NCBI GenBank assembly: GCA_019916065.1 | Contig: CM034239.1 | Span: forward strand, 42,920,663-42,984,662 | DNA length: 64,000 bases | Reading direction: 5' to 3' | Source of the DNA: Vitellaria paradoxa | Taxonomy: Eukaryota; Streptophyta; Magnoliopsida; Ericales; Sapotaceae | Part shown: in pieces, positions 44,230 through 56,587 of the stretch | How the letters are laid out: every line of letters starts with the position of its first letter | Numbering within the stretch: the stretch's first letter is position 1 | Position numbers and translations under genes: made by a program | Notes under the pieces: model-generated | The model's database searches: none | What the model was told of the DNA's origin: nothing | The model's input: only the letters and a program-made list of their open reading frames with translations

Positions 44230-44546
44230 CCATATATGTATGTAAATAATGTAATATAAGAAGGAGAGAACTGACCATCCCTTCCAGAAGCCATCGCCTC
44301 TGGACTTAGTTGCTTCGGATGCAGGAGGGTGGTTCTGTGGCTGAGTTTGACCATCTCTTGTGGGATACCCAACTGGGGTTGGAGCTGCAGTGCTAGGTGG
44401 AGGAGGATATGCCACTGCAAATATTTAAAAAAATATATCTATCATCTCATACATACATATGTATACATACATATATACACCAAAGCGAAGGGTGCAGAGA
44501 AGGATGTAACCATACCTTGGGGCTGGTTCTGGTTGTATTGACTCAT
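44106..44546 (-). CDS. CYSTM (cysteine-rich transmembrane tail) protein, 3 exons, 71 aa
   Basis: Exons 44546-44516, 44414-44276 and 44151-44106 have GT-AG borders, matching phases and 216 nt in total. The protein opens MSQYNQNQPQV, has a Pro/Gln/Tyr-rich middle (YPPPPSTAAP, VGYPTRDGQTQPQ) and ends GFWKGCCAALCCCCMLDACF. That last segment is the CYSTM module: a short hydrophobic cysteine-rich tail thought to sit in the membrane, in a eukaryotic family linked to stress tolerance. The first exon codes only ten residues and the last fifteen. The (TA)n tract and reading frames overlapping this region are intron sequence, not separate genes. Confidence 0.9.
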
Positions 44547-44554
44547 GTTGAAAA

Positions 44555-44642
44555 CAAATATGGGAGAGAGAGAGAGAGGGGGGGTAAGGGATGTTTGGAG
44601 TTGGAGAAATTGAAGAAAGCAGGGAAGATTGGATACAGAGAT

Positions 44643-44673
<31 letters not shown>

Positions 44674-44770
44674 AGGGGGGGAGGGAGAGAAAGGGGCGTG
44701 CAAGGGACGTTTGGAGTTGGAGAAATTGAAGAAAGCAGAGAAGATTGGATACAGAGATGGCAATCAGGTA
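44555..44770 (-). repeat. Duplicated 117-bp leader block with (GA)n tract upstream of CYSTM
   Basis: GTTTGGAGTTGGAGAAATTG and its downstream sequence occur at about 44592 and again at about 44709, separated by a (GA)n/(G)n tract. On the coding strand this is a CT-rich 5' leader or core promoter, common in plant genes. Confidence 0.7.
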
Positions 44771-44933
44771 ATGCAATTTATAAAAAGATGGAGCTAATTA
44801 TTTGACTTTGCAAGGGTTTAGGTACAAATAGAGACGTGGATCATTTGACTTTGCTTTGCTTATGGGGCGAAGCTGACGAGGACGGTGACACCGCGTATGG
44901 AGATTTGTTTTGTATGTTGTGAATGCATATTTA

Positions 44934-45032
44934 CACGTGTAAAATAATACACGGGGAAGGAATGACCAGGCATTGCTGGAACGGCGCTTTGGTAGAACCT
45001 TCTTGTAAGCTATCTTTCTATTGGACCACGTG
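44934..45032. promoter_or_regulatory. Two G-box/ABRE motifs upstream of the CYSTM gene
   Basis: CACGTG occurs at 44934-44939 (as ACACGTGT) and 45027-45032 (as CCACGTGTCC), about 390 and 480 bp upstream of the start codon. ACGTG cores are bound by bZIP factors in abscisic-acid and drought responses, which would suit a stress-related CYSTM gene. Function is inferred. Confidence 0.45.
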
Positions 45033-45569
45033 TCCATTAAATAATAAGGTATTTCCATTTTTCAGTTAATCAAAATATTAAACAATGGCAGTTGTACAAG
45101 AAAAGGAAAGAAAATTTAATTAATTTGGTAAAAGAAAATTTAATTGGTTTGGTAATAACGTAAGTGGATTGTAAATCCTTCCTGGAAATATGTTTTGAGT
45201 ACACAAGATATAGTTATGATTGTCTTTTAATGTTCTGTAAAACCCTCCATTCACATAGCTTTTCACGATTTCATTAAAAAAATTAGTGGTGTTTGGATGA
45301 AAAAGGAAAAGAAAAAAACAAAAAAAAAAAAAAAGAGTTAGTGTAAAAGTGATAGTGTGACGAAATTTAATTGAAAGAAGTTAAAAAAGTTAATAATTTT
45401 TTATAACGTTTAATAAAATTTGGTCTCTCATACGCCACAAAAAATAGAAGCATATGATGAATTTTTTTTTTTTTTTTTTTGGGTTGCCGCTAGGATAAAA
45501 AATATGTATTTTGAAAATGTATTTTCACTGACCCTAAAAATGTAATGCATTTTCATCCATCCCTATTAG

Positions 45570-46300
45570 TAAAAGATTCAGAGATAGATTATTAATTAAA
45601 AAATATATAGATTATGAAACAATTAACCAAAATCAGGATGATGGATTTTGTTAATAAAAGATTCAGGGATATAAATTTTGAAAACCAAACTAGAGATATC
45701 GATTATTAATTAAAAAATATATAAATTATGAAACAATTAACCAAAATTTGAGAGAGAGATTTTGTTAGTAAGAGATTGAGGGATATAAATTTTGAAAACC
45801 AAACTAAAAATATAGATTATTAATTAAAAAATTTATAGATAATGAAATGATTAACGTGAGATAGATTTTGAAAATCAAATAAGTGATATAAATTTTAAAA
45901 GCCTAACCAGAGATATAGATTATTAATTAAAAAGTATATGGATTATGAAACTATTAACCAAAATCAAGGAGATAGATTTTGAAAATCAAATAAGTGACAT
46001 AGATTTTAAAAACACGTTTTTTAAACAATATAGATATAGATTTGAAACCAAATATGGTGGAAGAAGCATAGTCAGTTAACTAAAAAGTACATGAATTTAG
46101 ATTTTGAAAATCAAACCAATTCTGAGAAAAACCAAATTAGAAAAAATCAAGGAAAATAGATTTTAGAGATAAACCAAATATCGAAAAATCGTGAATATAG
46201 ATTTTGAAAATCAAATTAAGCATATAAATTCTGCAAACCCAGTTAACCAAAAATTTAAGGGTATAAATTTTGAAATTTAAATTAATAAAGATTTTGATTC
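45570..46300. repeat. AT-rich tandem repeat, four to five units of about 115 bp
   Basis: ATTATTAATTAAAAA recurs at about 45589, 45704, 45818 and 45919, each followed by ATGAAAC-ATTAACC and GATATAAATTTTGAAAA. Later units are shorter and decayed. The region is non-coding. Confidence 0.7.
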
Positions 46301-46480
46301 TGAAAATGCATAATTTATGTGAGTGTTAATTTTTTTCTAGTTTCACTGTAGAACAAGAAAAAATTCAGCATACCAAGATCAAATTTTCATGCATTAACAC
46401 TCTTTCTTATTTGACCATACTAATTATTTTTTTTTTCTTTCAATATATATACATACAATTGATGTGAGTACACAAACTAT

Positions 46481-47442
46481 GGCCCCGTTTGTTTTTTATT
46501 TTTCTGTTTATATTTTCAAAATTTTGTAAACTGGTAATAGAAACATGTTTATTAAATCTGTTTACGTTTTTTTGTTTCTAAAAAAATAAAAACTTAAACA
46601 GACAAACGCAAACAGCAAAAAAGTATTTTCACTCTATTTTTTCTTTTTCTGCCGCAAACATTTTGTCAATTCTAATACTTTATCCATTTTTGTTACATCA
46701 TATTAAAATAAATTATTTTATTCAAATATTTTATTAAACTAAAATTATTTTTAATAAATAATATAATTAAATTAGATTAATTAAATTAATATGTAATATC
46801 TATTATTAATTTATTTCTAATAAATAATTAAATTTAATTAGTTAATTTAATTAATAAGAAATATATATTATTAAATTATTTTTAATAAGTAATAAAATAT
46901 AATATATTAATTTAATTTAATAAATAATTTAATTAATATAAATATATTTTATTAAATTATTTTTAATAAAAATATTATAATTAAATTATTTAATTTAATT
47001 TAATTTAATAATTAATTTAAATGATATAAATATATTTTATTAAATTATTTTTAATAAAGATAATAATTAAATTATTTAAATTATTTTGAAATATATTTTA
47101 TTCAATTATTTTCAGTAAATAATATAATTATATTATAATTAATATATTTTATATTTACTAGATTAAATGACGTAATATTTATATTTTATTCAATTGTTTT
47201 TAATAAATAATATAATTAAATTAATATAAAAATATATTTATTAAATTCAATTAACTTTTAAAAAAGTAATTAAATTTAATATTTTATGAAGATAAAAAAT
47301 TAGTAATTGTAAACAAAATTGTATTTCAAACGTAGTTTCAGTTTTTATTTTAGAAAACGAAAATGATAACAAAAAATAAAAAACAGAAAATATAAACATA
47401 TAAACGTAAATAGAAAAACGACAACGTTACCAAATAACCCCT
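46481..47442. mobile_element. Foldback-like AT-rich element of about 960 bp
   Basis: The left side begins GGCCCCGTTTG followed by TTTTTTATTTTTCTG and TATATTTTC. The right side carries the reverse order (AAAAATAAAAAACAGAAAATATAAAC) and ends AATAACCCC. CTATG appears at both junctions but overlaps the terminal bases. The interior is almost pure A/T with repeated TTTAATAAATAAT. Confidence 0.5.
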
Positions 47443-49967
47443 ATGTGTGTGATTTTCTTATCAAGTAAGCATATATTTTTAATTTTTAAATAAACTACAA
47501 AAAAATTTAAAATAAAAAATATCCAAACACTAGTGATTTAATATAATTTTAAATGGCATTTAAATTAATAATTTGTAATTAAGTGACATTTAAAAAAATT
47601 AAAAAAATGTAAAGGTTGTGGGTTATTAAAAATGATATTTAAAATTAAATTTATTTAATTAAGTAGTAATTACTAAAAAAATATTTTTGTTTTTATGAAA
47701 AGTATTAGTAGTTGTGAGAAGATAAAAGAGGACCTAATGGAAGAAGATAAAAGAATTTCATTAAAATTAAAATTTCATTAATTTTAAATTTATAATAGTA
47801 TGGATGTATAAGTAACACGTTGTGTTATTAGGATATGGTGTAATTTGTAGTTATATTAAAACATTCCTCCCCTAGAATTGATTTAATTTCAAAATAAAAA
47901 CTTAATTTGATTTCATTTGGTAAATAAAATTATATATTTGAAATATATTTTGAATTTAAGAATTGAATTGATTTCATTTACAAGAAATGTCAAATATGAT
48001 AAATAAATATGATATGTGAGACAAATTTTTCATATTGTTTTGAATTAGATTAGTTTAGATTTCAAATAATATAAAAGTTTCAAAATTTAAGTGCTAAAAT
48101 GAAATGAAATCTTATTAAATTCAATATTTCAATTGAATCCACCATCAAATCCTATCAAATATAGGATTTCAATCAAATCCACCAATCTAATTGGAGGGTA
48201 AAAAATAACAACCAATCATCTAAATGTTGACATCTCACCGAAGTCACCTATTGTAGACTTAAAAAAAAAAAAAAATCAAACTTCAAATTTAAATTCAATT
48301 GTGACTTGATTGAATAGATTTAAAAAGACTTTATTTTGAGATCAGTAAAAAAAAAAAAAAAATCAAAATTGAATATCACCAAGTTAAATTCTTATTTTAT
48401 ATAAAAAAATAATAATCAAAGTTCAAATTAAATAATTGGAATGGTCAAGCAGCCCTCCAATTTTGGGAAAATTATCCGGGGGAATGTCGCCTGGGGCTGG
48501 GTGCTGCCGGCGCTTCGCTTGGGAACCTTCGGCTGTGCATTGACCACATGGACGGCTCTTTCTATTTTTTTTTATTACTCCTTTTATTTTAAGTGTTCAG
48601 TCTTCAAACGTCGGTGAAGGAATGGAGTAAAGAGAGGTTTTAGTTAGACTCATGGATGAAAGGGCTTAACGGGAAAGAAATGCTAAATATATTTTATTTT
48701 ATTTTATGTTTAGCTTGTCAAACTCCTCTCCCTCTCTTCAGATGAATTCTACTGCTTTTTAAATTACAAAAAAATTAAAATTAGATTACACTTTAACTTA
48801 AAAAAAAAATTAAATCAGTTATTCGGCACTTCATAGAGTAATTTTTAAAAATAATGGTTATTAAATTAGTAATTTTGGTATTTTAATGAAAAAAAATTTT
48901 AAAAATAATGGTTGTTACTTTCACGGCTTTATTGCAAAAGTGGGATAACCATTTCTCCTGAAAGGCAACCTAACCAATAGACAACAAAAGAGGACGCGGG
49001 TAGTTAACTTTGCTTTCCGATATTGGTAGCAAATATCATATTAATATTGTTAAATTAAAATTTAACGATTTAAATTTATTTATATATTTTTAATTTAATA
49101 AATATTTAAATAAATTTAAATTATTAAATTTTAATTTAATAATTCACGAACTCGATATCACAGGACTTATATCGCCGATGTCATCCTCCCCTTTACAACA
49201 TAACTTGACCAGAAATTCCAATACAAGCTCACAGCGAAGCCAGTCCCCCCCCCCCTTTCAACAAAATACCGCAGCTGTGGTTTGACCAGAAATTCCAATG
49301 CATGCTCCTAAACCCTGTACTGAAAAGTTAGAATTTTATTTGATTCGACGCAAATTTCTAATTGGGATGAACATGTCTCCCTTTTCCAAGATGCTCCAAT
49401 TTATAAAAAAAATAAAAATAAATAAATAAATAAGTAAATGTACCATCTATTTGTGCAGTGGTTAGGTTGCCTTTTAGGAGAAAGGGTTATCCACCTGAGC
49501 AGTAAAGTTGAGAGAGTTATAAGGTGGTGTTTGGGAGACCCAAACTCCATTCAAAGTAACAAAAAATTATCAAATTTTTTTCAACTTCCTTCAATCAGAT
49601 TTTGCAACGTGTTACTTTAAAATTTTTTTTTTGGGCCATCCAAACACCACCTAAGTTTATTTTTAAGTGATAAATTGGCCCCCTTTTTTTTCATTTTATC
49701 TGCCTATCCACCTGAACCTCTAGATATGATAGAGAGTGGTTTTGGCTGGCATCAACATAACAGCAAACACATCATGACAAGGCCATTTCAAGCATTTCCA
49801 TACCCAAAAAAAAAAAAAAAATTGAAAATGTAATTCAAAGAGAAATCAAACACCAAAATTAAGTTAGACAAAGGAAAAAGCCGCAATCTGCTATATATAT
49901 CTCAACTCATTAAAAGAAAAGAATAGAAAAACAGAGTGAAGACATGAGAGTTACAAGCTAGTTTGTT
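47443..49967. other. Spacer between the CYSTM and PUR5 genes
   Basis: Mostly AT-rich. A local GC-rich island lies at about 48440-48555. A short Tourist-like MITE lies at 49523-49651 with perfect 12-bp inverted ends GGTGGTGTTTGG and flanking TAA on both sides. No gene is visible. Confidence 0.6.
49523..49651. mobile_element. Tourist-like MITE, 129 bp
   Basis: Perfect 12-bp terminal inverted repeats (GGTGGTGTTTGG and its complement) with TAA on each side. A 3-bp TAA duplication is typical of PIF/Harbinger-derived Tourist MITEs. Confidence 0.65.
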
Positions 49968-52900
49968 TTACTGATAACTAACACCATCGCCACTTACAAC
50001 TTCACCGATGCGATACGCTGTATATGACGCGTGTGCGTCCCCCAGTATTCTAAGGGCCGCCTCCTGGCCGACAACAAGAACGATCCCGATGCCCATATTG
50101 AATGTCCGCCTCATTTCTCCATCTTCTATTCTTCCCGCCTAGAGAGAGACAATTTGAAGGCAAGAGTTTTATATATAAAGACTTTAGAAGAAACTCTTCT
50201 TGTCAAATAAGACACCAAGTACAAGATCCCATGCCTCTTTCTCAATAGAGGATTAAGTTGTTCTCTCTCTCAAGAGATGATCAAAATTTGTTAAAAATCG
50301 GATGGTTGAGCACCATATAGAAATCAAAAATAAGTTCAATCATCCAAATGAAGGTTTAAAAAAAAAAAAAAAAAAACAACAACAAAGAAAAGAAAAAGAA
50401 AGGAAGAAAGAAATTTACCTCCTGAATCCATTTGAACACGGGAGGTACCGCCCAAGAGTCTTTATAGATGACAGCTCCAAGGCCTTCTGGAAAGACTCGA
50501 GGTATGTTATCTGTAAAACCACCCCCTGTGATGTGAGCTACTCCCTTCACGCCTCCCTTGCTAATGAAGTCAAGCACCTTTTTCAAGAGAAATGAGGGGT
50601 TAGATCTTGAAGCGAGCAAACGGAAAAAAAAAAAAAAAAAAAGGAATATCATTGACCAAAATTATGCAGAAGTGAGGAATGACCTGCTTAACATATATAA
50701 TTGTAGGGGCCATAAGAGCTTCTTCTAATGTGACAACTTCACCCGGAAGTTGGTCCTTCAAAGAATGGCCACTTTGTGCCAGAACCCTATAAACACAGTA
50801 AGAAAAGATATGGAGTTTGAGCTCAAAGGTTCTCTTAACTCAGGCACTTTCGATGTAGAGATTGAATAAATGAGGTGCTTACTGATGATCTTAATGAAAT
50901 ATATAATTACAACAAAAAGCCAAAGCAAAGGCAAACCTTCTAACAAGAGAGAAACCATTGGAATGAACTCCGCTAGATGGCAAACCAATGAGAACATCTC
51001 CAACTTTGATGTTCTTCCCATCAATAACCGAATCCTTTTTGACAATACCAACAGCAAAACCACTGAGATCATACTCACCGTCTGCATAAAAATCTGGCAT
51101 CTCTGCAGTCTGAAAAGCATGTGGGACATACAGAGAGAAGGAAGTTATTTTTGCTTCCACAATTACCCAAATTCTTAGATCTAATATAATCTTATTTTTA
51201 TTTATTTATTTTCTTTTCTTTTACTCCCCCCCCCCCCAGTGAACGAACATATAAAAATGGACAAACACGAAACTGATATCCATGTTTTGTTTAGTTTTAC
51301 AATAGATCAATCACCACATTGACTTTTCAAATTCTTCCAAATCATGCAAAATGACAAAATTAAGAAATTTAGTTCATGATATTTCCAATCAAGAAGTTAA
51401 ATTAACTGAGGTCAGCGGCACTGATAAAACAGCCACATATCTGAACTTTGACCAGCACCAGATTCAACTCACAAGGCCTTGTCCCAACTATTTTGACCCT
51501 ATATAAATTGTATAGGGTCTTTTGCTCAATAAGGGCCAACAAACACTGTAAATAACTAAAAAATAGGAGCTAAAAACAAATAAAAATTTGTGCAAAAACT
51601 TGAATGATCACAAAAAAAGCTTTTTTGGCAATACTTCTCGGAGCAAGAAATGGTCACAGACCAAACATTAGCCAAAGCAACTTTTTATATAACCAAAGAT
51701 TGTGCAACTTAGGAAGCATACTTAAACTAGGAAGTGTTGATGAATAAACTAATAAGTATTGATGAATCCTACTGATGAGAATTCAAACCATGAACAAATA
51801 AAATCCAAACAAAAATTAAGAACTAAAACAAAGCAAAACTTGAGAAAAAACTTTCAGTGAACTCTAAAAAGATTTTAGGGACTTCTAAAAGCAAGAGATG
51901 ATCGAATGAAATACTCCCCAAAGCAAATTTAAATCTTACCAAAGATTGAACTAAAGCAGAAACTTGGATAGGCTGCTCAAACTAAGAGGTATTAATGAAT
52001 CCCACTGATGACAATTACAACCATGACCATATAAACTTTTTCCCACTCTTGAAAGTTGACGTTCTAACTGATGATATAAACCAAATTAAATAAATTAACT
52101 GTGTTTCTATAAATATCAATAATATGCAAAGACTCAGCCCTGCAGAAATCCGCATGACTCTTGAGTTATTTATATACTAGAAATTACCTGTGTCTAAAGG
52201 TACAGAAATATAATTTAATGTGCAAATAGCTCAAATTTAAACTTATAAAGTAAACCTACATGAAAAACTATAAAAATAACTTGTAAAAATAAAAATCACT
52301 AATTAAAAGACACTAAGGTAATGATAGAAAAGACAACCAAAGTGGAAATAAAAATAAAAGTAATTCCGGCCATTGAGCAAATTCAACGGTTGAAAATATT
52401 CCAAATTCAAAATTTTTAGCAAATCCAATGAGTGTAAAAGTGCATATATTTAAAATTAAAATTGTAAGTAAAAAAAAAAAAACTTTGAAAAGGCACAAAA
52501 ATATAATTTGGCGTGTAAAGGGGTGTTTGAACTCAAAAAACTTCAAAAGTTTCCATCTTTTTCAAACTCCAAGAAAGTTAAACTATTTAAAAAATCTGTC
52601 AAAATCCGTTCCAACAAATTTTGGCAGATTTTTTAAAAAGTTGGACTAATATTTGTACTAAAAAATTTCATAAAACTCCAAAACTTTTCAAGATTCTCAA
52701 CTAAAATTTTTTCACATGTCACTTTTATACATCTCTTAACAACTTTATATCAAATCAAACACAAACATTGAACTATCATTTCAAAATAATTTTTTACAGC
52801 CCAAATTTCAAAAAACTTACTTTTCTTAATTTTTAATTTTTAAAATTAATATTTAATTTTAATTTTTAATTTCAAAACATCATTTCAAATTTTATATTTT

Positions 52901-55900
52901 TAAATTTCAAACCCACACAAACCCATCAAGCCACACGCAAACACCCCCCCAACACACACACAAACCCATCACCCCCCCCCAAAAAAAAAAAACCTTCCCC
53001 CCAACCCGAGCCACATAGGACAACTATCTCGTCAAGTTTCCTCGCTTATTATATAGATATATAGGGTAGTACCATACAACTAGAAAAAGCTACTAGAAAA
53101 GTGACCAAATGATGTGTAACACTTGCGGACCCATCACTTACAAAGCAATAATCCCATACAAGTAAATTTTTATTACAATAGTGTCATTACCACCTCATTC
53201 TAGTTGGACATTCCAGTATATTTTTTTGGTAGAACAGAATTTTTCATGTTTAAAAGATATACATGCTACTCTGAAGACTCCTAATAATAATATACGAAGT
53301 TAGAAACTTTTATGTCAATCTTTCTTTTGAAGCCGAATCCTTTTGAACCTGCATAAATTACTAAGCCCATAAAAAACCTAAAAAAAGAGAGCACTCATTT
53401 CTTAAGTAATGGATCATCCACAGCAGTCAGATCAATGTCAATAACTCCTCTGGCTTATTATATATTTCTGGCCAATTTTAGAATCAGTGCTTTCTTATGG
53501 AATTGTCATTTCAAACACTGATCCCCATATAATTGCTTTGCACTGAGTCAGTGACAACCTTAACTGAATATATAGGATCGCGGGAAGGTGCTGAATATAT
53601 GGCGACATGGTGTCACTGATTCTGTAAGAACAATCAATCTAAGGATGCTTCTTAGACAGATACCTTCACCAACTTATAATCATCTACAAATTATATCCCC
53701 TACATAATTCTGCATGATAGTAGGGTGGTCTCCGGACTCTCCAACCCCTAGCATTGCATAGAAGATACATTTTCACCATTATCAGACTACAAAAAGGTCC
53801 CTGCTGCCTAGTATTAGCATTTCCATTTCCATCATACTCTAAACTACAAAGTAGAAAGTGCATCAATTTGCCACACATATACAAAATCCTCTGATAACAT
53901 TACTAAGAAATAAAAATACCTCTCCGCCCAAAAGAGTGCAGTCGGATTGTTGGCAGCCATCAACAATGCCTTTTATAACCTGAACAGCACAAAAGAAGAT
54001 AATCGAGTGTCTGTTAATTTTCATGAATGATTTTAAAATAAGAAAAAAAAACAACCAAAAGGGCATATGGAAACAACATTAATTTACCTTTTCAGCAAGA
54101 TCAACATCAAGACGACTTGTGGCAAAGTAATCAAGGAAAAATAAAGGTTTTGCTCCAGAGGTAACAATGTCATTGACGCTCATCGCAACCTAGAGGGGCA
54201 ACGTGTTAGGAAGCCTCGTATTAGTAGCAAACAGCATAACTCTATTAATAGTAGGATTTTTGAGTAAAAATAAGATAACAGATCAAAAGATATATTTTGA
54301 ACTTTACCAGATCAATGCCAATAGTCTCATGGATTCCAGTTTCAAATGCAAGCTTAAGTTTAGTTCCCACTCCATCCGTACCAGCCACAAGATAGGAATC
54401 CCCTGTTCCAAAAAACAAAAAAGGAATAATGACTAAACTAAGATGGCAGAAATTATCAGGCAAACAACACTTATTTGAAAAAGAAAAATTCAGAAATTAA
54501 AAGAAAAAAAATCACTGCATAAACGTAGGCATCAACAGGAATAACCCTTAATTGTTAGTCCATATGACACATGGTTACCCACATGAAAGTATGGCACACT
54601 AGCAACAACCTTGACAATCAGTCAACAGATAGTATGCCTAATTTGACCAAAATGAAACACCCAGATGATCTGCCATGTCGTACAAGCTGGGAAAAGAAAT
54701 ACATGGAGATCCAGAAAGATAAGATTAAAATTGTTCTCTTCCAGAATCTTTGATATCTTGGATCAATTATTCGTACAAATGAAGGAATTGAAGTAAATGT
54801 TATCCATAGGATTTAAGTTGGATGGTTACAAAAGAGAAATGTCTCGAGTGTTTTATGTGACATAATAATACCTACCAAACAGAGAGAATTTTTTTTTTTT
54901 TTTTTTAATAAGTAAACTGAGAGGAAAATTTTATAGACAATCATAAGACCAACTATGTTCTACGGTACCAAGCATTTTTCCATTAAGAAGCAACAACACT
55001 CTTATAAGATGAGGGTAGCGAAAATAAGGATGTTAAAATAGATATATTGTAACATAATAAAATATAGCATAAAAAGTGAATATATTTGAAAGAAAATTAA
55101 GGTGGTACCAATAAAAGAGAAATTGAGATAGTGTCGTTTAAGATAGTTTGGTCATACCCAATATAAACCTAGAGATGAACCAATAAAAAAGAGTGAATGA
55201 ATCAACGTAGAAGGGGTGAATAGGCAAAAGGTAAAACTACTATTACATGGACTAGAATTGAGAAAAATGACCAAATTTCATATAACCTCACGAAAAACGC
55301 AACTCGTGACAAAAATGAACAGATGAGGAGTGCTCATGTAACCGACACCAAGGACTAAGGCTTTGTTTGTTAAATTGAGTGGATTGGAGCATTGATTTAT
55401 CAACCCAATATCACAGTATTTTCAAATACTCATCTAGACTTATAAGCAGTAGCTACACAGCAAAATAAACAAATAAATTGAACTTGAGCATCTACTCAGT
55501 CAACTGAACACAAACTAGCCCTTCTTTCAATACGCCGTAGCTTTCACAAGTGGGGTGCATTGAAACTTTTCGATAGCCTAATCCGTAGATTTATTACTAA
55601 CAACCTAATCTGTAGATTCATTATTAGCCTAATTCTAGAATATACATTCAAAAAGAGATTATCAAAAAATCATATATAAGTTAACCAAATACAAACATCC
55701 ATGTAGCCATTACAGTCCACTATCTATCTCCTTGCACTCGTAGAGATCAGGGTTTCATCTGGTGTGGATCCTTGAATTAATTCAGCATAAACTTATTCCA
55801 ATCTATGTATATTAGGCTAAGTCAGAGTACCTATGTACATCCAGCTTTTATTTGAATTAATTACAGTATTTAGTAACAAGAACCTTAAAATTTTTTGTGT

Positions 55901-56002
55901 TTATGTATACATTTCAAATTGAATAGATGGCTCAAAAAAAAAATATTTCTTTATTTTGCAAAATTTACCTAACGTCTTGATTAAAAAAAAAAATTCACAA
56001 AA

Positions 56003-56039
<37 letters not shown>

Positions 56040-56578
56040 GAAAAGAGGATAGCCATAAATATTTTTTATTTTCTGTATAGCTTCTTCTCCCTTTCCTCAC
56101 CAAATCCCTGAACCAAGCCGAACACAAAACCATATTCGAGATTTGCAAAAATGAAAAAGAGAGATACGTAGAGAGAGTAACAAATATATATATATATATA
56201 TATATAGACAGCGGCAATGAAGAACGGAATGGAAAATTGAAAAGAGGGACAGATACCAAGAGGGAAAAGGCCTCCAAAGCCGCCAATCCCAGGTGCCATT
56301 TTTGCAATTCTGCTAACAAGCTCGGACCCAGCATCTATGTCAACCCCCGCTTCTTTGTACGTAAGGCCACCACTTTCACCGCTCGTGCTTGACATCGAGA
56401 CTGTCAATAACCCTCCTTTTGCAATTTTTCTAGCACCCACTACTTCCTTTGAATTCAATGGTAAGGGCAAAAGGAATCTCTTTGAGAAGCAATCGAATTT
56501 GGGTTTCCGAGAACAAGAATAAGAGATTCCAATCGAATCAGTGAAGCATCTGGAGTTTGCTCCCAAGGTACTGGTCAT
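49968..56578 (-). CDS. PUR5: Phosphoribosylformylglycinamidine cyclo-ligase (AIR synthase), plastid, 8 exons, 394 aa
   Basis: Fifth step of purine synthesis: ATP-driven ring closure of FGAM to aminoimidazole ribotide. Exons: 56578-56257, 54402-54308, 54189-54088, 53979-53920, 51109-50937, 50786-50684, 50577-50419, 50138-49968. All are GT-AG, phases agree, total 1185 nt. The first 65 or so residues are Ser/Arg-rich and look like a plastid transit peptide. The mature part has [82 protein letters not shown] and [13 protein letters not shown], all PurM landmarks. Start choice: the ATG at 56578 is in a normal MTSTLG context; the frame's earlier TTG is ignored. Introns 1 and 4 carry transposon insertions. 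It appears intact. Confidence 0.95.
52177..53057 (-). mobile_element. Non-autonomous Helitron-like element in PUR5 intron 4 (881 bp)
   Basis: On the - strand it starts TCTATATAATAAGCGAGG directly after A and ends CTAG directly before T, the A-TC...CTAG-T insertion rule of Helitrons. Upstream of the CTAG is TTTCTGTACCTTTAGACACAG, related to the termini at 3.8 and 5.4 kb, though the hairpin is imperfect. No coding region is present. C-rich and A-rich runs near 52940-52995 lie close to its 5' end. Confidence 0.65.
54715..55215 (+). mobile_element. LINE-type reverse transcriptase relic in PUR5 intron 1
   Basis: Across frames and stops one can read YLGSII, the VGW segment, [34 protein letters not shown] and LRWFGHTQ. 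In that order these are the landmarks of the C-terminal part of plant non-LTR retrotransposon reverse transcriptases. It is inserted opposite to PUR5, interrupted by stops and a T run, and is inactive. Confidence 0.65.
56003..56040. repeat. Trinucleotide (AAT)n microsatellite
   Basis: About twelve uninterrupted AAT units in PUR5 intron 1, close to the first exon. Other simple repeats in the window are (CT)n at 19020-19045 in reticulon intron 2, (TA)n near 36276-36310 and 44205-44230, and (GA)n at 44641-44668. Confidence 0.9.
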
Positions 56579-56587
56579 AGCGTACAA

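Noticed and set aside
50356..50652. 98-residue minus-strand open frame
   Set aside because: It is PUR5 exon 7 extended into flanking introns with poly-Phe from A/T runs.
55981..56334. 117-residue minus-strand frame with Leu and Tyr runs
   Set aside because: It comes from the AAT and TA microsatellites next to PUR5 exon 1.
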